64,000 nucleotides of DNA from Crocinitomicaceae bacterium (GTDB lineage Bacteria; Bacteroidota; Bacteroidia; Flavobacteriales_D; Crocinitomicaceae). Made by a program: the position numbers and the translations under genes. The stretch is taken from assembly GCA_029252405.1 (NCBI GenBank), contig JAQXBM010000030.1, forward strand, positions 1 to 64,000, written 5' to 3'. The notes under the pieces were generated by a model. The model did no database searches, was not told the origin of the DNA, and saw only the letters and a program-made list of their open reading frames with translations. Within the stretch, counting starts at the first letter, position 1, and every line of letters begins with the position of its first letter. Positions 44,386-53,607 of the stretch are shown piece after piece.

Positions 44386-44940
44386 CTAATTCGTGTAAAC
44401 TAAGGCTAAGACATCTGTTTGCCAATGCTTTAGCTCGATTATTCGATCTTGAAATTTGGCTTTTACTTCATTTTTATCGATTGACAGTATTTCGATTTCT
44501 TGATAAATGGATTTCAAATTGCCTCTGAGTAACTTGTAAACAGATTCCTTGATTCCCCAACAGATTTGAAGTTGTTGAGTTGTTGGTTGAAGATGTTTGA
44601 TTTCTTGATCAGTCAAGAAGTGCTTTTTCGCTTTCTCCAGTTTGTTTGAGTTGATTTCAATGTCAATTCCCACGGGTTGTTTGCTCGAAACATATAGCGC
44701 GAACCAATTCTCAGAATGAGAAATTGAGACGTGTAACTCAGGTCTATTTTTGAAGATGGGTGCTCCATTGGGTTCATGGTCGAGCTCAACATCACCCAAA
44801 ATAGTTCCAATGAAATCCTGAAGAAAACGCGCTTCGTATTCCTGTCGTGATTCTTCATCCGATTTCTCGATAATATTCTCCAGGGCATTGGCGATCCAAA
44901 TGTTGCCGCTACGCGTTTCTATATGTTGATGAATTTCCAC
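44386..44940 (-). CDS. 4'-phosphopantetheinyl transferase (Sfp type)
   Basis: The 184-residue enzyme has the two family motifs VGIDIEI (near 93-99, Mg-binding Asp/Glu) and WGIKESVYKL (near 128-137), plus SISHSENW near 72. It moves phosphopantetheine from CoA to an ACP serine. With a dedicated ACP and KAS III encoded 1.3 kb away, it is a candidate activator of that ACP, although it may be the general enzyme of the genome. It starts with GTG at 44938-44940 and seems monocistronic. Confidence 0.82.
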   Translation of the reverse strand: MEIHQHIETRSGNIWIANALENIIEKSDEESRQEYEARFLQDFIGTILGDVELDHEPNGAPIFKNRPELHVSISHSENWFALYVSSKQPVGIDIEINSNKLEKAKKHFLTDQEIKHLQPTTQQLQICWGIKESVYKLLRGNLKSIYQEIEILSIDKNEVKAKFQDRIIELKHWQTDVLALVYTN

Positions 44941-45028
44941 TCATTGTAAAATTAGAACTATTTGTTGCGTATCCATATCCGAGCATTATACTATTCGATG
45001 ATCTAGAAAAAATTGCCTAATATTATCT

Positions 45029-45823
45029 ATGCTAATGATTCCACTGGTTCTTCCTGTTCCATCTGATTATCCGACTTGGATTGTGGCGCTCCTGATTTTT
45101 TGCCCGATTGGAATTGGCCTTGGCGTTTATTTCTATTACACACGTCACAGGCGACTTTGGCGCAAGGGTATTTACCCACCAAAGTTGAAGTTTTCAGAGG
45201 ATAATTTATTGGAGGCATATCTTTCATTGAGTGCGCGAATGCTCGGAAATGACAAAGGACGGCGCGGAATTCAAGTTCAATTTATTGATCGTTATTTCAA
45301 CCGCTATTTCCCGATGGCGAATTATCAATTTGCAGATTCTTTGGTGTTCTCCTTGAAAAACCCCATTCAAATCCCTTCTGTTTGTGCATGGTTGAACGAG
45401 CGTATTCCCAAAGAAAGTGAGCGCGCACAGGTACTGTTTTTCTTGGCTGGAATTGCTTCACTTAATGGGAAAATTGAAATGCGGGAGCGTTTGTTCATAG
45501 AGAGAATTCGCTTGGAATTGTCCATTTCGAAGGACATATTAGACCATATCTTTTCCGTTTATGAATCGTTGAATGCGCAGTTTGAAGAACGAAAGTCGAA
45601 GCGTGCGATGCCTCGAGCTTCTAAGGTTGAATTGTATCAGAAGATCTTAGGTGTATCTAAAGGAGATGATGAGAAAGCGATCAAAAAAGCGTATCGTAAA
45701 TTAGCGAAGTTGTATCACCCAGATGTGATGACGGATGCCACGGAAGCTCAGAAGAAAATGGCGGAGGATAAGTTTTTAGAGATTCAGGCGGCGTATGAGT
45801 TCTTATTGGAAAATGTCAAATAA
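45029..45823 (+). CDS. DjlA/TerB-like membrane J-domain protein
   Basis: The 264-residue protein has one N-terminal membrane segment (17-37), a TerB-like helical middle (about 60-185; [33 protein letters not shown]) and a C-terminal J domain (about 203-264) with the HPD motif that stimulates DnaK ATPase (KLYHPDVM). The order is that of DjlA, a membrane-bound DnaK co-chaperone. The J domain faces the cytoplasm. It stands alone between minus-strand genes. A perfect 11-bp inverted repeat lies 19 bases after the stop. Confidence 0.82.
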   Translation: MLMIPLVLPVPSDYPTWIVALLIFCPIGIGLGVYFYYTRHRRLWRKGIYPPKLKFSEDNLLEAYLSLSARMLGNDKGRRGIQVQFIDRYFNRYFPMANYQFADSLVFSLKNPIQIPSVCAWLNERIPKESERAQVLFFLAGIASLNGKIEMRERLFIERIRLELSISKDILDHIFSVYESLNAQFEERKSKRAMPRASKVELYQKILGVSKGDDEKAIKKAYRKLAKLYHPDVMTDATEAQKKMAEDKFLEIQAAYEFLLENVK

Positions 45824-45842
45824 TTATTCGAAGAAATTTACT

Positions 45843-45873
45843 TTACCTTTTTTTCATTGCATAAAAAAGGTAA
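45843..45873. repeat. AT-rich inverted repeat
   Basis: An 11-bp perfect stem (TTACCTTTTTT, 45843-45853, with its complement at 45863-45873) has a 9-nt loop, 19 bases after the J-domain gene. It lacks a following T tract on either strand, so it is only a weak terminator candidate. Confidence 0.4.
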
Positions 45874-46061
45874 CCAAAAAACGCTAGTGCTGCTCCGCTT
45901 TCACAGCTTGAACTTCTTGAAAGTCGATGTGTTCAATGATCTCTTCGTTGCACTTCGAGCTATCTCTCACATGAGCGCCTTTCAATTTGTTCGCTCTGCT
46001 CATTCGAAGAGGCACGTCCTAGAGAAATCAGTTGAGAAGGTAAATGGCGAATTGATTTAAA

Positions 46062-47057
46062 TCAAACTTTTGTGTAGCTGACAAGGACATCATTTTTGAA
46101 GATGCATTGAACCTTTGTTCCCTTTGTCGTTGTAAAAATCCCAACGCCATCTTTCTTGTTCATTTTCCATTTTCCAACGAATTTATCTCCATTGGCGCGG
46201 AAAAAGATTCCTGTTCCGTTCTTCTTACCATTTTTGAAAGAACCAACGAATTTTTCGCCGTTCGCATAAGTGCGTGTTGCTGTTCCGTGAAATGTATTTG
46301 CTCTGAATTCTCCCGTGTACTTTCCTCCATCAACCCAACTGAATGTGCCTTTGCCGCTTCTTTCGTTGTTTTTGAATTGACCGTCGTACTTGTTTCCGTT
46401 GGCGTAAGTATAGGTTCCAAAGCCATTTTTCTCACCATTCAAATAATGACCTTTATAGGCGCTACCATTTGTGTAGGTTCGATATCCAGTTCCGTGGAAG
46501 GCGTCATTTTTGAAATTCCCCGAGTAAGTGCTTCCATTGTCCCAGCGTAAGACACCAACTCCTTCTTTTTTTCCTTTCACGAAATGACCGTCGTAGGTAT
46601 CACCGTTTTTTGAAAACAACTTGCCTTGCCCATCTTTCTTTCCATAGGCCCAATGACCGTCGTATTTCCAACCATCCGCTGAAGTGTAAACACCGTTTCC
46701 ATTACGACTGTTGTTTCTGAAATTTCCAACATATACATCGCCATTCGCGTATTTATACGTTCCTGAACCGTGCATTTTGTGCTTGTAGAAATGACCTTTG
46801 TAAATTCCTCCGTCTGCGTAATAATAGGTACCAAAACCAGTGATTGCTCCGTTTTTAAATTCACCTACGTACTTGTCTCCTCGAGCATTCTTGTATGTTC
46901 CTTTCCCTTCAGAAAGTCCGCTGGACCAATTTCCTTGGTAGGATTCGCCATTCTCGTTCACGAACTTTCCATAACCGTTTTCACAGTCACCGGAAATGCA
47001 CTCGGCACTTGCAGTGGTAACGGAAAAGACGAATATGAAGAAAACTAGTAAACGCAT
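46062..47057 (-). CDS. Secreted MORN-repeat protein
   Basis: The 331-residue protein has a signal peptide (RLLVFFIFVFSVTTASA), a short Cys-containing lead (ECISGDCENGYG) and then about 12 MORN repeats of 23 residues (YxGxFKNGxxxGxGTYxYANGD) to residue 320. MORN repeats form an elongated beta scaffold and bind lipids or proteins in other systems. No catalytic domain is seen. It is monocistronic. Extracellular or periplasmic MORN proteins are common in Bacteroidota, with no fixed role. Confidence 0.85.
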   Translation of the reverse strand: MRLLVFFIFVFSVTTASAECISGDCENGYGKFVNENGESYQGNWSSGLSEGKGTYKNARGDKYVGEFKNGAITGFGTYYYADGGIYKGHFYKHKMHGSGTYKYANGDVYVGNFRNNSRNGNGVYTSADGWKYDGHWAYGKKDGQGKLFSKNGDTYDGHFVKGKKEGVGVLRWDNGSTYSGNFKNDAFHGTGYRTYTNGSAYKGHYLNGEKNGFGTYTYANGNKYDGQFKNNERSGKGTFSWVDGGKYTGEFRANTFHGTATRTYANGEKFVGSFKNGKKNGTGIFFRANGDKFVGKWKMNKKDGVGIFTTTKGTKVQCIFKNDVLVSYTKV

Positions 47058-47324
47058 TTAGAATTGGAATTTAAGTCTATTCGACGCAAGATGAATGAAT
47101 TCCTGACAAAAAAAAATAAAAACTTGTGAATGGTATTGGATTTCTAGTGAAATGTTGGGTTTTTCAGACTATCCGATTAATCGGAAGGTGATCTTCATTG
47201 CCATCGCACTTTGGATTAATCAAAACACTCCGACTTCAGCTCAGCTTAGTCATCGTTTAATTTAAGTATTTGCAGACGCGACTTCGGATTCGACTCACGT
47301 CCAACTCAACCTCAGTATGACCAC
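47058..47324. other. Intergenic stretch between MORN gene and ahcY
   Basis: About 270 bases between the MORN gene start and the ahcY terminator hold no plausible gene or RNA. The MORN promoter should be at the left edge, but no good TAnnTTTG box is visible (best TCATCTTG on the minus strand). Confidence 0.5.
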
Positions 47325-47360
47325 AAAAAAACACCTTCATCCCGCAGGACAAAGGTGTTT
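47325..47360 (-). terminator. Rho-independent terminator of ahcY
   Basis: Stem arms AAACACCTT and its complement flank a 15-nt loop and are followed on the minus strand by a T run (complement of aaaaaaa at 47325-47331). It lies 22 bases past the ahcY stop. Confidence 0.75.
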
Positions 47361-47381
47361 CAATTTATTCAGAATTACTGT

Positions 47382-48692
47382 CTAGTATCTGTAGTGCTCT
47401 GGCTTGTATGGTCCAGCTACTTCTACTCCAATGTAATCCGCTTGATCTTTTCTCAACTCTGTTAACTCAGCTCCAACTTTCGCCAAGTGCAACTTCGCTA
47501 CTTTCTCATCCAAGTGCTTTGGAAGCATGTAAACGTCGTTTTCGTATTTATCAGAGTGGTTCCACAATTCTAATTGTGCCAATGTTTGGTTCGTGAATGA
47601 GTTTGACATTACGAATGATGGGTGTCCAGTTGCACATCCTAAGTTTACCAAACGTCCTTCAGCCAATACGATGATGTCTTTTCCAGCAATCGTGTACATA
47701 TCAACTTGTGGTTTGATTTCCACTTTTGATGCACCGTGATTACCGTTCAACCAAGCCATATCGATTTCGTTATCGAAGTGTCCGATGTTACAAACGATCG
47801 TCTTATCACGCATTGCTTCGAAGTGTTGTCCTTGAATAATGTCTTTGTTACCTGTTGTTGTTACAACGATATCAACTTTATCCACAACGTTCTCCAAACG
47901 ACGAACTTCGAATCCGTCCATTGCTGCTTGAAGCGCACAAATTGGATCGATTTCCGTTACGATAACACGAGCTCCAGCTCCTTGCAATGATGCAGCAGAA
48001 CCTTTACCAACATCTCCGTATCCACAAACAACAGCAACTTTTCCAGCCATCATTGTGTCAGTTGCACGACGAATCGCATCAACTAGAGATTCTTTACATC
48101 CGTATTTGTTATCGAATTTTGATTTAGTTACTGAATCATTAACGTTGATTGCAGGCATCACCAATGTTCCGTTTTTCTTACGTTCGTACAAACGGTGAAC
48201 TCCAGTTGTTGTTTCTTCAGACAATCCTTTGATGTCTTTTGTCAACTCTGGGTAACGATCGAAAACCATGTTTGTCAAATCACCACCATCATCCAAGATC
48301 ATGTTCAATGGCTGACCATCTTTAAACGAGAATAACGTTTGCTCGATACACCAATCGAATTCTTCTTCGTTCATTCCTTTCCAAGCGTAAACAGGAACTC
48401 CTGCCGCAGCGATTGCCGCTGCTGCTTGATCTTGAGTTGAGAAGATGTTACATGAAGACCAAGTAACGTCAGCTCCAAGCTCTACCAATGTTTCAATTAA
48501 CACGGCAGTTTGAATTGTCATGTGAAGACATCCTGCGATGCGCGCTCCAGCCAATGGCTTAGAAGCTCCAAACTCTTCACGAAGTGACATCAATCCTGGC
48601 ATCTCTGCTTCAGCGATATTGATCTCTTTTCTTCCCCAATCAGCAAGGCTAATGTCCTTTACTTTATACTGTACTTTTTCTGTTGTACTCAT
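47382..48692 (-). CDS. ahcY: Adenosylhomocysteinase
   Basis: The 436-residue enzyme reversibly splits S-adenosylhomocysteine to adenosine and homocysteine, clearing the product inhibitor of methyltransferases. It shows [20 protein letters not shown] in part near 51-70, [20 protein letters not shown], the NAD-binding [22 protein letters not shown] and the C-terminal KPEHYRY signature. Length is normal for bacterial forms. The ATG (MSTTEK) at 48690-48692 is chosen: the longer TTG start falls inside the promoter box just upstream. It is monocistronic, with its own promoter and terminator. Confidence 0.96.
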   Translation of the reverse strand: MSTTEKVQYKVKDISLADWGRKEINIAEAEMPGLMSLREEFGASKPLAGARIAGCLHMTIQTAVLIETLVELGADVTWSSCNIFSTQDQAAAAIAAAGVPVYAWKGMNEEEFDWCIEQTLFSFKDGQPLNMILDDGGDLTNMVFDRYPELTKDIKGLSEETTTGVHRLYERKKNGTLVMPAINVNDSVTKSKFDNKYGCKESLVDAIRRATDTMMAGKVAVVCGYGDVGKGSAASLQGAGARVIVTEIDPICALQAAMDGFEVRRLENVVDKVDIVVTTTGNKDIIQGQHFEAMRDKTIVCNIGHFDNEIDMAWLNGNHGASKVEIKPQVDMYTIAGKDIIVLAEGRLVNLGCATGHPSFVMSNSFTNQTLAQLELWNHSDKYENDVYMLPKHLDEKVAKLHLAKVGAELTELRKDQADYIGVEVAGPYKPEHYRY

Positions 48693-48725
48693 ATTGTTGT
48701 TGTATAATTTCAATTTTTCGTGGTG

Positions 48726-48733
48726 CAAAGATA
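48726..48733 (-). promoter_or_regulatory. Bacteroidota -7 promoter box of ahcY
   Basis: TATCTTTG on the minus strand is an exact TAnnTTTG match 33 bases before the ahcY ATG. The expected transcript would start near 48720 with a leader of about 27 nt. This fixes the ahcY start, since the longer TTG start lies in the box. Confidence 0.6.
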
Positions 48734-48862
48734 CAAAGTTCCTTTGTGAATATAAAATAGTGTTGATTTTGAGTGGTTTTCCACTTTGGGCTTCGAGTGC
48801 TTCACCCCCTCTTCTTCACATCTCAATTGTAACTTTTCATTAATTTCAGAGTCCTATAAGAA

Positions 48863-50224
48863 ATGAACTTGCATATGAAGGGTAGAGTACTCTCAATAAT
48901 TACAGTTTTATTTCTAACGTCCAATGTTTTTGCGCAGCTCGCCAAAGGTGATCGAATTCTAGCGTGGCAGGTCGATATGGCCGAAGACAACAACTACGAT
49001 TTGGCTTTTGCAAACGCGAACGCTGCGTGTATGGAATCTGTTCATTTATTTACCACTTGGAATTCCGTAGAACCTACCCAAGGAAATTACGATGCTAGTT
49101 TCATCACGAATTTCTTCGACATTATGAATTTGTATTATCCAGCGACTGGAACAGATGTCGAGTTGCAATTGGCGCCAGTGAACACGAATGTGCTGGAAGT
49201 TCCGTCCGATCTATCCGGGCTCAATTTGGACGATCCAATTTTGATCAATCAATTTAAATCCTTGCTGGATACTGTTTTTGCACACATTCCAGATGTAACA
49301 CTATCAGCATTGAACATTGGTAACGAATCGGATATTTATTTTGGATCTGATGTAAACGCCTACAATCAATTTAAGGTGTTTTTGGATTCCGTTGGACCAT
49401 ACGCAAAGCAGTTGTACTTCAACTTGCATGGAACCGATTTAAAAATTGGAACTACTCTAACGTTTCACGGATTACTTGATCCCGTTCAAGGTCCGCTCTG
49501 TGCAACTCTGAATGCCAATTTGGATATCATCGCTACGACTTACTATCCTCTCAATCCAGATTTCACGATGGAAAACCCAAGTGTGGTTGCTGGAGATTTC
49601 GCGAGTTTGGTTGCGGCTTACCCTTCTACCTCCACTCCAATCTATTTGGTTGAGTGTGGATACGCATCGAGCGCTACCTGCAACAGTTCAGAAGCCCTCC
49701 AAGCTCAATTTTATCAAGAGGTATTTGCCGCTTGGGATGCGCATTACGATAACATCAAATATTTGACGGTATTCAAAACGAACGATTGGTCACAAGCCGA
49801 TGTCGATCAATTGGCGCTGTACTATGGAATCACCAACGTAGAATTCACCGAATACTTGAGAACGCTTGGCGTGAGAAACTGGGATGGAGTTGGAACAAAA
49901 AAGTTGGCGTATGATCAGATTTTATGTGAAGTCGCTGATCGAAATTGGTGCTCTGCAACGTGTCCGAATGCAAGCTTGAACGAAGCAGAATCTCTGGAAG
50001 AGCCTGTTTGTTATCCAAATCCAGCAAAGAATACGATCCGTTTGTCCATCACAGATCCAGAAATTGAAGGTATTTATGTCTCTGACCTCACTGGACGAGA
50101 GCAAAATGTAGGCATAAGAATGGAAAACTCTTCCTCAATAATCATTGATGTCAGTTCACTGCCAAGTGCATCATACTTCATAAAAACTCCAGCTTCGTCT
50201 GTTCCGTTTATCAAACTACCTTAA
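48863..50224 (+). CDS. T9SS-secreted glycoside-hydrolase-like TIM-barrel protein
   Basis: The 453-residue secreted protein has a signal peptide ending VFAQ. Residues 30-370 look like a clan A (beta/alpha)8 glycoside hydrolase: FTTWNSVEPTQGNYD near 63-77, NIGNESD with acid/base candidate Glu155 after Asn154, TTYYPLNPD near 225-233, and nucleophile candidate Glu264 in YLVECGYASS. The nearest known families are GH5/GH53-like, but no exact family is claimed. The C-terminus (CYPNPAKNTIRL) is a T9SS sorting domain. The substrate is unknown, probably an extracellular polysaccharide. The catalytic pair makes an active enzyme likely. Confidence 0.7.
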   Translation: MNLHMKGRVLSIITVLFLTSNVFAQLAKGDRILAWQVDMAEDNNYDLAFANANAACMESVHLFTTWNSVEPTQGNYDASFITNFFDIMNLYYPATGTDVELQLAPVNTNVLEVPSDLSGLNLDDPILINQFKSLLDTVFAHIPDVTLSALNIGNESDIYFGSDVNAYNQFKVFLDSVGPYAKQLYFNLHGTDLKIGTTLTFHGLLDPVQGPLCATLNANLDIIATTYYPLNPDFTMENPSVVAGDFASLVAAYPSTSTPIYLVECGYASSATCNSSEALQAQFYQEVFAAWDAHYDNIKYLTVFKTNDWSQADVDQLALYYGITNVEFTEYLRTLGVRNWDGVGTKKLAYDQILCEVADRNWCSATCPNASLNEAESLEEPVCYPNPAKNTIRLSITDPEIEGIYVSDLTGREQNVGIRMENSSSIIIDVSSLPSASYFIKTPASSVPFIKLP

Positions 50225-50464
50225 GGAAAATTAAGCCTATAATTTTGGCAAAAAAAACCTAAACAACTTGTAATCAAGACCTTAATTTTTTTGCTGCACG
50301 CAAGAACTTTGGATCAATATCCTGTCGATAAAACCTTACTAAATTGGGTTAGTAACTCTTCGATGGTAAGTCCGAAATGATAGTTGCAAGTGCCAGTTTG
50401 TTAAAATGCTCTGACTTCCTATGCGCGCACAACGTATTTATAGTGAACCCCTAAACCAAAAGTT

Positions 50465-51574
50465 ATGATCCAGCGACTACTAATTATCTCGACTTTTACT
50501 TTAATGTTCTCACTATTTTCATTCGGTCAGATCACTTACTTGAATCTTTCAGGATTGACAAATGCTTCACCTTTGGTTGGTGTGCCAATCGGAGCAACGG
50601 GATTCACTTTTGACGCTACAATGACCAATAGCTGCGCAAATCCAAACCCTCAAGTCAACGCCAATGGAAACTTCTCATTTCGATACGGAGTGGATCTAAC
50701 CTGTGAACAATGCATCTCGATTACTCTATCTGGTCCAGGAAATATGTACATCACCGACAATCAGCTCAGCGGACACGGAATTTTGGAATTTGCCGACTCG
50801 ATGACCTTTTCTAACAACACTTATTCTTTAGTTGATCCGGATTCAAGAATTATTTGGGGACCGGCCGGGCCTCCGGGATTAATGAGTTTTATCACTCCAA
50901 CTAATATCAGCGCATATACTACATGGAGTCTTCAAACTTTCACGAGTACAATCAGAATTTGCGGAACACGACGATATACTGCATCCTACGGTAACTTGAA
51001 AACACCGATTCGCATTGGAGTTGAAACGACTACTTTACCGATAGAATTGACTTATTTTCATGTTGAAGAGGATTTCGGAAACGGCGCCAAAGTATCGTGG
51101 GAAACAGCAAGCGAACGCGAAAATGATTATTTCCAAGTTGAGCGATCATCAGACTTAAACAATTGGAAAGTTATTGAGCAAGTTACTGGTGCAGGAACGA
51201 CAACGGAAACGCAGTACTATGAAATCAACGATGCAAAACCATTGAATGGAACATCGTATTACCGACTCAAGCAAGTTGATTTCAATGGTGATTTCATCTA
51301 CTCTGAAACGAAAACACTCCAGATGGAATTTGGAGAGTACGCCAAGGTTGATGTCTTCCCAAACCCTGCTAGTAAATTCATTCGTGTTATTGGAGGGTCC
51401 GAAGAATTGAAAATTGTTGAAGTGTATGACCTCATGGGCAGATCGCTGAACCAAAGCGTCGATATTCAAATGAGCGGGAATTCAGAACGAACGATTGATA
51501 TTTCCAATCTTCCGAACGGTGCGTACCTTGTGAGAACGAAATCTGGAAGCTATCCATTTCATAAGGTGCAGTAG
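50465..51574 (+). CDS. T9SS-secreted protein of unknown function
   Basis: The 369-residue protein has a signal peptide (LFSFGQ cleavage area, about residue 21), an unassigned N-terminal beta-rich region of about 165 residues with four cysteines, then the common Bacteroidota segment TLPIELTYFHVEE, an Ig/fibronectin-like module (VSWETASERENDYFQVERS; YYRLKQVDFNGDF) and a T9SS type A sorting domain (VFPNPASKFIRV, YDLMGRSL, LPNGAYLVRTKSG). No catalytic residues can be recognised. It follows the GH-like gene after 240 bp with no shared operon signal. Confidence 0.8.
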   Translation: MIQRLLIISTFTLMFSLFSFGQITYLNLSGLTNASPLVGVPIGATGFTFDATMTNSCANPNPQVNANGNFSFRYGVDLTCEQCISITLSGPGNMYITDNQLSGHGILEFADSMTFSNNTYSLVDPDSRIIWGPAGPPGLMSFITPTNISAYTTWSLQTFTSTIRICGTRRYTASYGNLKTPIRIGVETTTLPIELTYFHVEEDFGNGAKVSWETASERENDYFQVERSSDLNNWKVIEQVTGAGTTTETQYYEINDAKPLNGTSYYRLKQVDFNGDFIYSETKTLQMEFGEYAKVDVFPNPASKFIRVIGGSEELKIVEVYDLMGRSLNQSVDIQMSGNSERTIDISNLPNGAYLVRTKSGSYPFHKVQ

Positions 51575-51655
51575 TAAAACTGGAGTGAATATTGAATTTT
51601 CGTCTTCAAAAAACGCCATTTTATGCTTAATTAATAGTTAGACATACCCTTAACA

Positions 51656-52028
51656 ATGAAGACATCTATTCAGGACAATTTGACATTTCTAGGAGCCGCA
51701 GGAACGGTAACTGGCTCCAAAACTTTATTCGACAATAACGGGAAGCGCATTCTCATCGATTGTGGAAGGTGCCAAAGAGATCAAGTTTTTCGGTCAATAT
51801 CATAAAGTGAATTGTCAGATACGATCGATCACAGGATTATCAGGACATGCCGATCAAGAGGAAATTGTCGAATGGCTGCGTGGATTTCGAAAAAAACCTA
51901 AGCAGATCTTTTTGAATCATGGAGAACCTCATCAACGCGATGCACTGCGCACCAAACTGAATTTCCTGTTTCCTGAAATTGAAGTCGTGTTGCCTGAACC
52001 ATATATTCCTTATCCTTTGATTGAATAG
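51656..52028 (+). pseudogene. Remnant of a metallo-beta-lactamase/beta-CASP RNase-like gene
   Basis: The start (MKTSIQDNLTFLGAAGTVTG then SKTLFDN and ILIDCG) is the N-terminus of MBL-fold beta-CASP hydrolases of the YSH1 type. In normal genes about 330 residues follow with the HxHxDH zinc site. Here, right after IDCG, the DNA jumps to the family's C-terminal end (GAKEIKFFGQYHKV, ITGLSGHADQEE, IFLNHGEPHQRDALR) in another reading frame, so the first frame stops after 49 codons. A large internal deletion with a frameshift has removed the active site. The gene is dead unless the C-terminal 88-codon frame is used alone. Confidence 0.85.
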
Positions 52029-52077
52029 TTAGGATCGGCTCAGCTCACCCAACAAAACCAGCACCATCTCGAACAAA

Positions 52078-53556
52078 TTAGTTCTTCATCAATCGGATTA
52101 CTTCGTCTTCGAAACGAATGAAATAAACTCCAGCAGGATAGTCGGTAAGGTCGACTATTACTTCATTATTGATTGAATCAATCGTTTTAATCAACGAGCC
52201 GTGAAGGTCTTGAATCAATACTTCCTTGTTCGAATTAAGGTTGTGAATCGTGCATATTCCATCCGTAGGATTTGGGAAAACAATCACTTGGCTCTGGATC
52301 AAATCTTCAAGCGAAGAAGTTGAGCCATCCTGTGTAACGACAACTGTATCGACAAAAGTACCACCATCAACAATTAATTGAGCTGTTCGAGCGGCACCTG
52401 AATTCGCTGAGCAAGTCAGTGTAAAACTATCCGATCCCGTTCCTGAACTCGATGACAAACTAAGCCAGGGCTCGCTGACACTAGCCGTCCAATTCCCCCA
52501 AGAATAATACGAAACGCTCACTGTTTCTGATCCACCTGTTTCTAAAAAGTTGATTGGGCACGGTGTAACCGTTAGCTCAGACGGATCCTGTACGACAACG
52601 ATTGTATCAGTTTCTGTTGCATTGGAAATGATGATATATCCCGTTCTTAATGCTCCGTTATTTACTGGAATAGTTGCTGTGCATCCCCCTGAAAAGTCGT
52701 AATAACCTTCAGTGCCAGAAGTCAAAGCAGGAGTTATCCACGATTCAGAAGAAGTCATGGTCCAATTGGAAAGTGAAGTAAACTCAATTTCAGCAGTAGT
52801 CGATCCAGATGCACTAATAAATAGTGTGTCCACTGCCGTTTCTAAATCATCGACCATTGGCGTGATGTTGAAAATGAAATTGGAAGGATTGAAGGTTCCT
52901 GCGGGATTCGTCACCGCGTCAATTGGAAAATAGCCATCGTAGGTTCCTCCCCAGCCAAAATTCATGTGAAATTCATCCGAACTATTGTAGCCATCAATGA
53001 GGTAAAAATGTCCTCCGCCTTTGGCGTAAACAGGACGTCCTTCATCCAACTCGGCTTTAATTCCGGCAATTAATTCAGCTGTTGATCCGAAGAGGAAAAT
53101 AGCTGTCGAGTACATTTTTGGAGAATAGGCGAAATGTTTCTTTAATACTTTCGAGCTGAAAAACGACGTTGAATTCGTTCCACTCCAACTCATGTCTACC
53201 GATACACCTAAATCGTACATCAGTGTTGCGACTTCCAAGTTAGCAGATGACACAGCGTTCGGCATGGCCGCATAGTTGTAATTCGCTGCACTAAAGTCGG
53301 CGCATTCGCTTGGAAAATTCGAATTACAATGAGATCCAAAACCTGTTGTGGGGTATGCATAATACTTGCAAATCTGCGCCATTGCTGTTGAATTGCAACC
53401 AGTGTATGCGTTTCCGCAAGATCCTCCGCTGCCAAATGTCGGCACAAGTGCGTTATAGTAACATGTTTGATTCCATGTTGTTGAAAGTAAAGGCGATACT
53501 TGTGCATTGATTGAACTTGAAATCAACAGCACACAGGTTAAGATGAGTGTCTTCAT
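52078..53556 (-). CDS. T9SS-secreted C10-family (streptopain-like) cysteine peptidase
   Basis: The 492-residue protein has a signal peptide ending INAQ, then the peptidase directly, without the long propeptide of streptopain. It has the TTWNQTCYYN opening near 26-35, catalytic Cys54 in TGCNSTAMAQICKY, catalytic His183 in GGGHFYLIDGY and FHMNFGWGGTYDGYF near 196-210. Two BACON-type beta domains follow (about 240-325 and 330-410; SSSSGTGSDSF) and a C-terminal T9SS sorting domain (VFPNPTDGI, LTDYPAGVYFIRF). It degrades proteins outside the cell. Lack of a propeptide raises the question of how activity is held back. Confidence 0.85.
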   Translation of the reverse strand: MKTLILTCVLLISSSINAQVSPLLSTTWNQTCYYNALVPTFGSGGSCGNAYTGCNSTAMAQICKYYAYPTTGFGSHCNSNFPSECADFSAANYNYAAMPNAVSSANLEVATLMYDLGVSVDMSWSGTNSTSFFSSKVLKKHFAYSPKMYSTAIFLFGSTAELIAGIKAELDEGRPVYAKGGGHFYLIDGYNSSDEFHMNFGWGGTYDGYFPIDAVTNPAGTFNPSNFIFNITPMVDDLETAVDTLFISASGSTTAEIEFTSLSNWTMTSSESWITPALTSGTEGYYDFSGGCTATIPVNNGALRTGYIIISNATETDTIVVVQDPSELTVTPCPINFLETGGSETVSVSYYSWGNWTASVSEPWLSLSSSSGTGSDSFTLTCSANSGAARTAQLIVDGGTFVDTVVVTQDGSTSSLEDLIQSQVIVFPNPTDGICTIHNLNSNKEVLIQDLHGSLIKTIDSINNEVIVDLTDYPAGVYFIRFEDEVIRLMKN

Positions 53557-53607
53557 GGTAAGTAGTTTACACTACATTGACGGAAACACACTCAATCCGG
53601 TTGGCTC

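Noticed and set aside
45857-46060. Open frame of 67 codons after the J-domain gene
   Set aside because: Its start is inside the inverted-repeat loop and the composition is not protein-like.
51762-52028. Independent small gene for an 88-residue protein
   Set aside because: It is the exact C-terminal end of the beta-CASP family; with the N-terminal end directly upstream in another frame, a pseudogene explains both parts.
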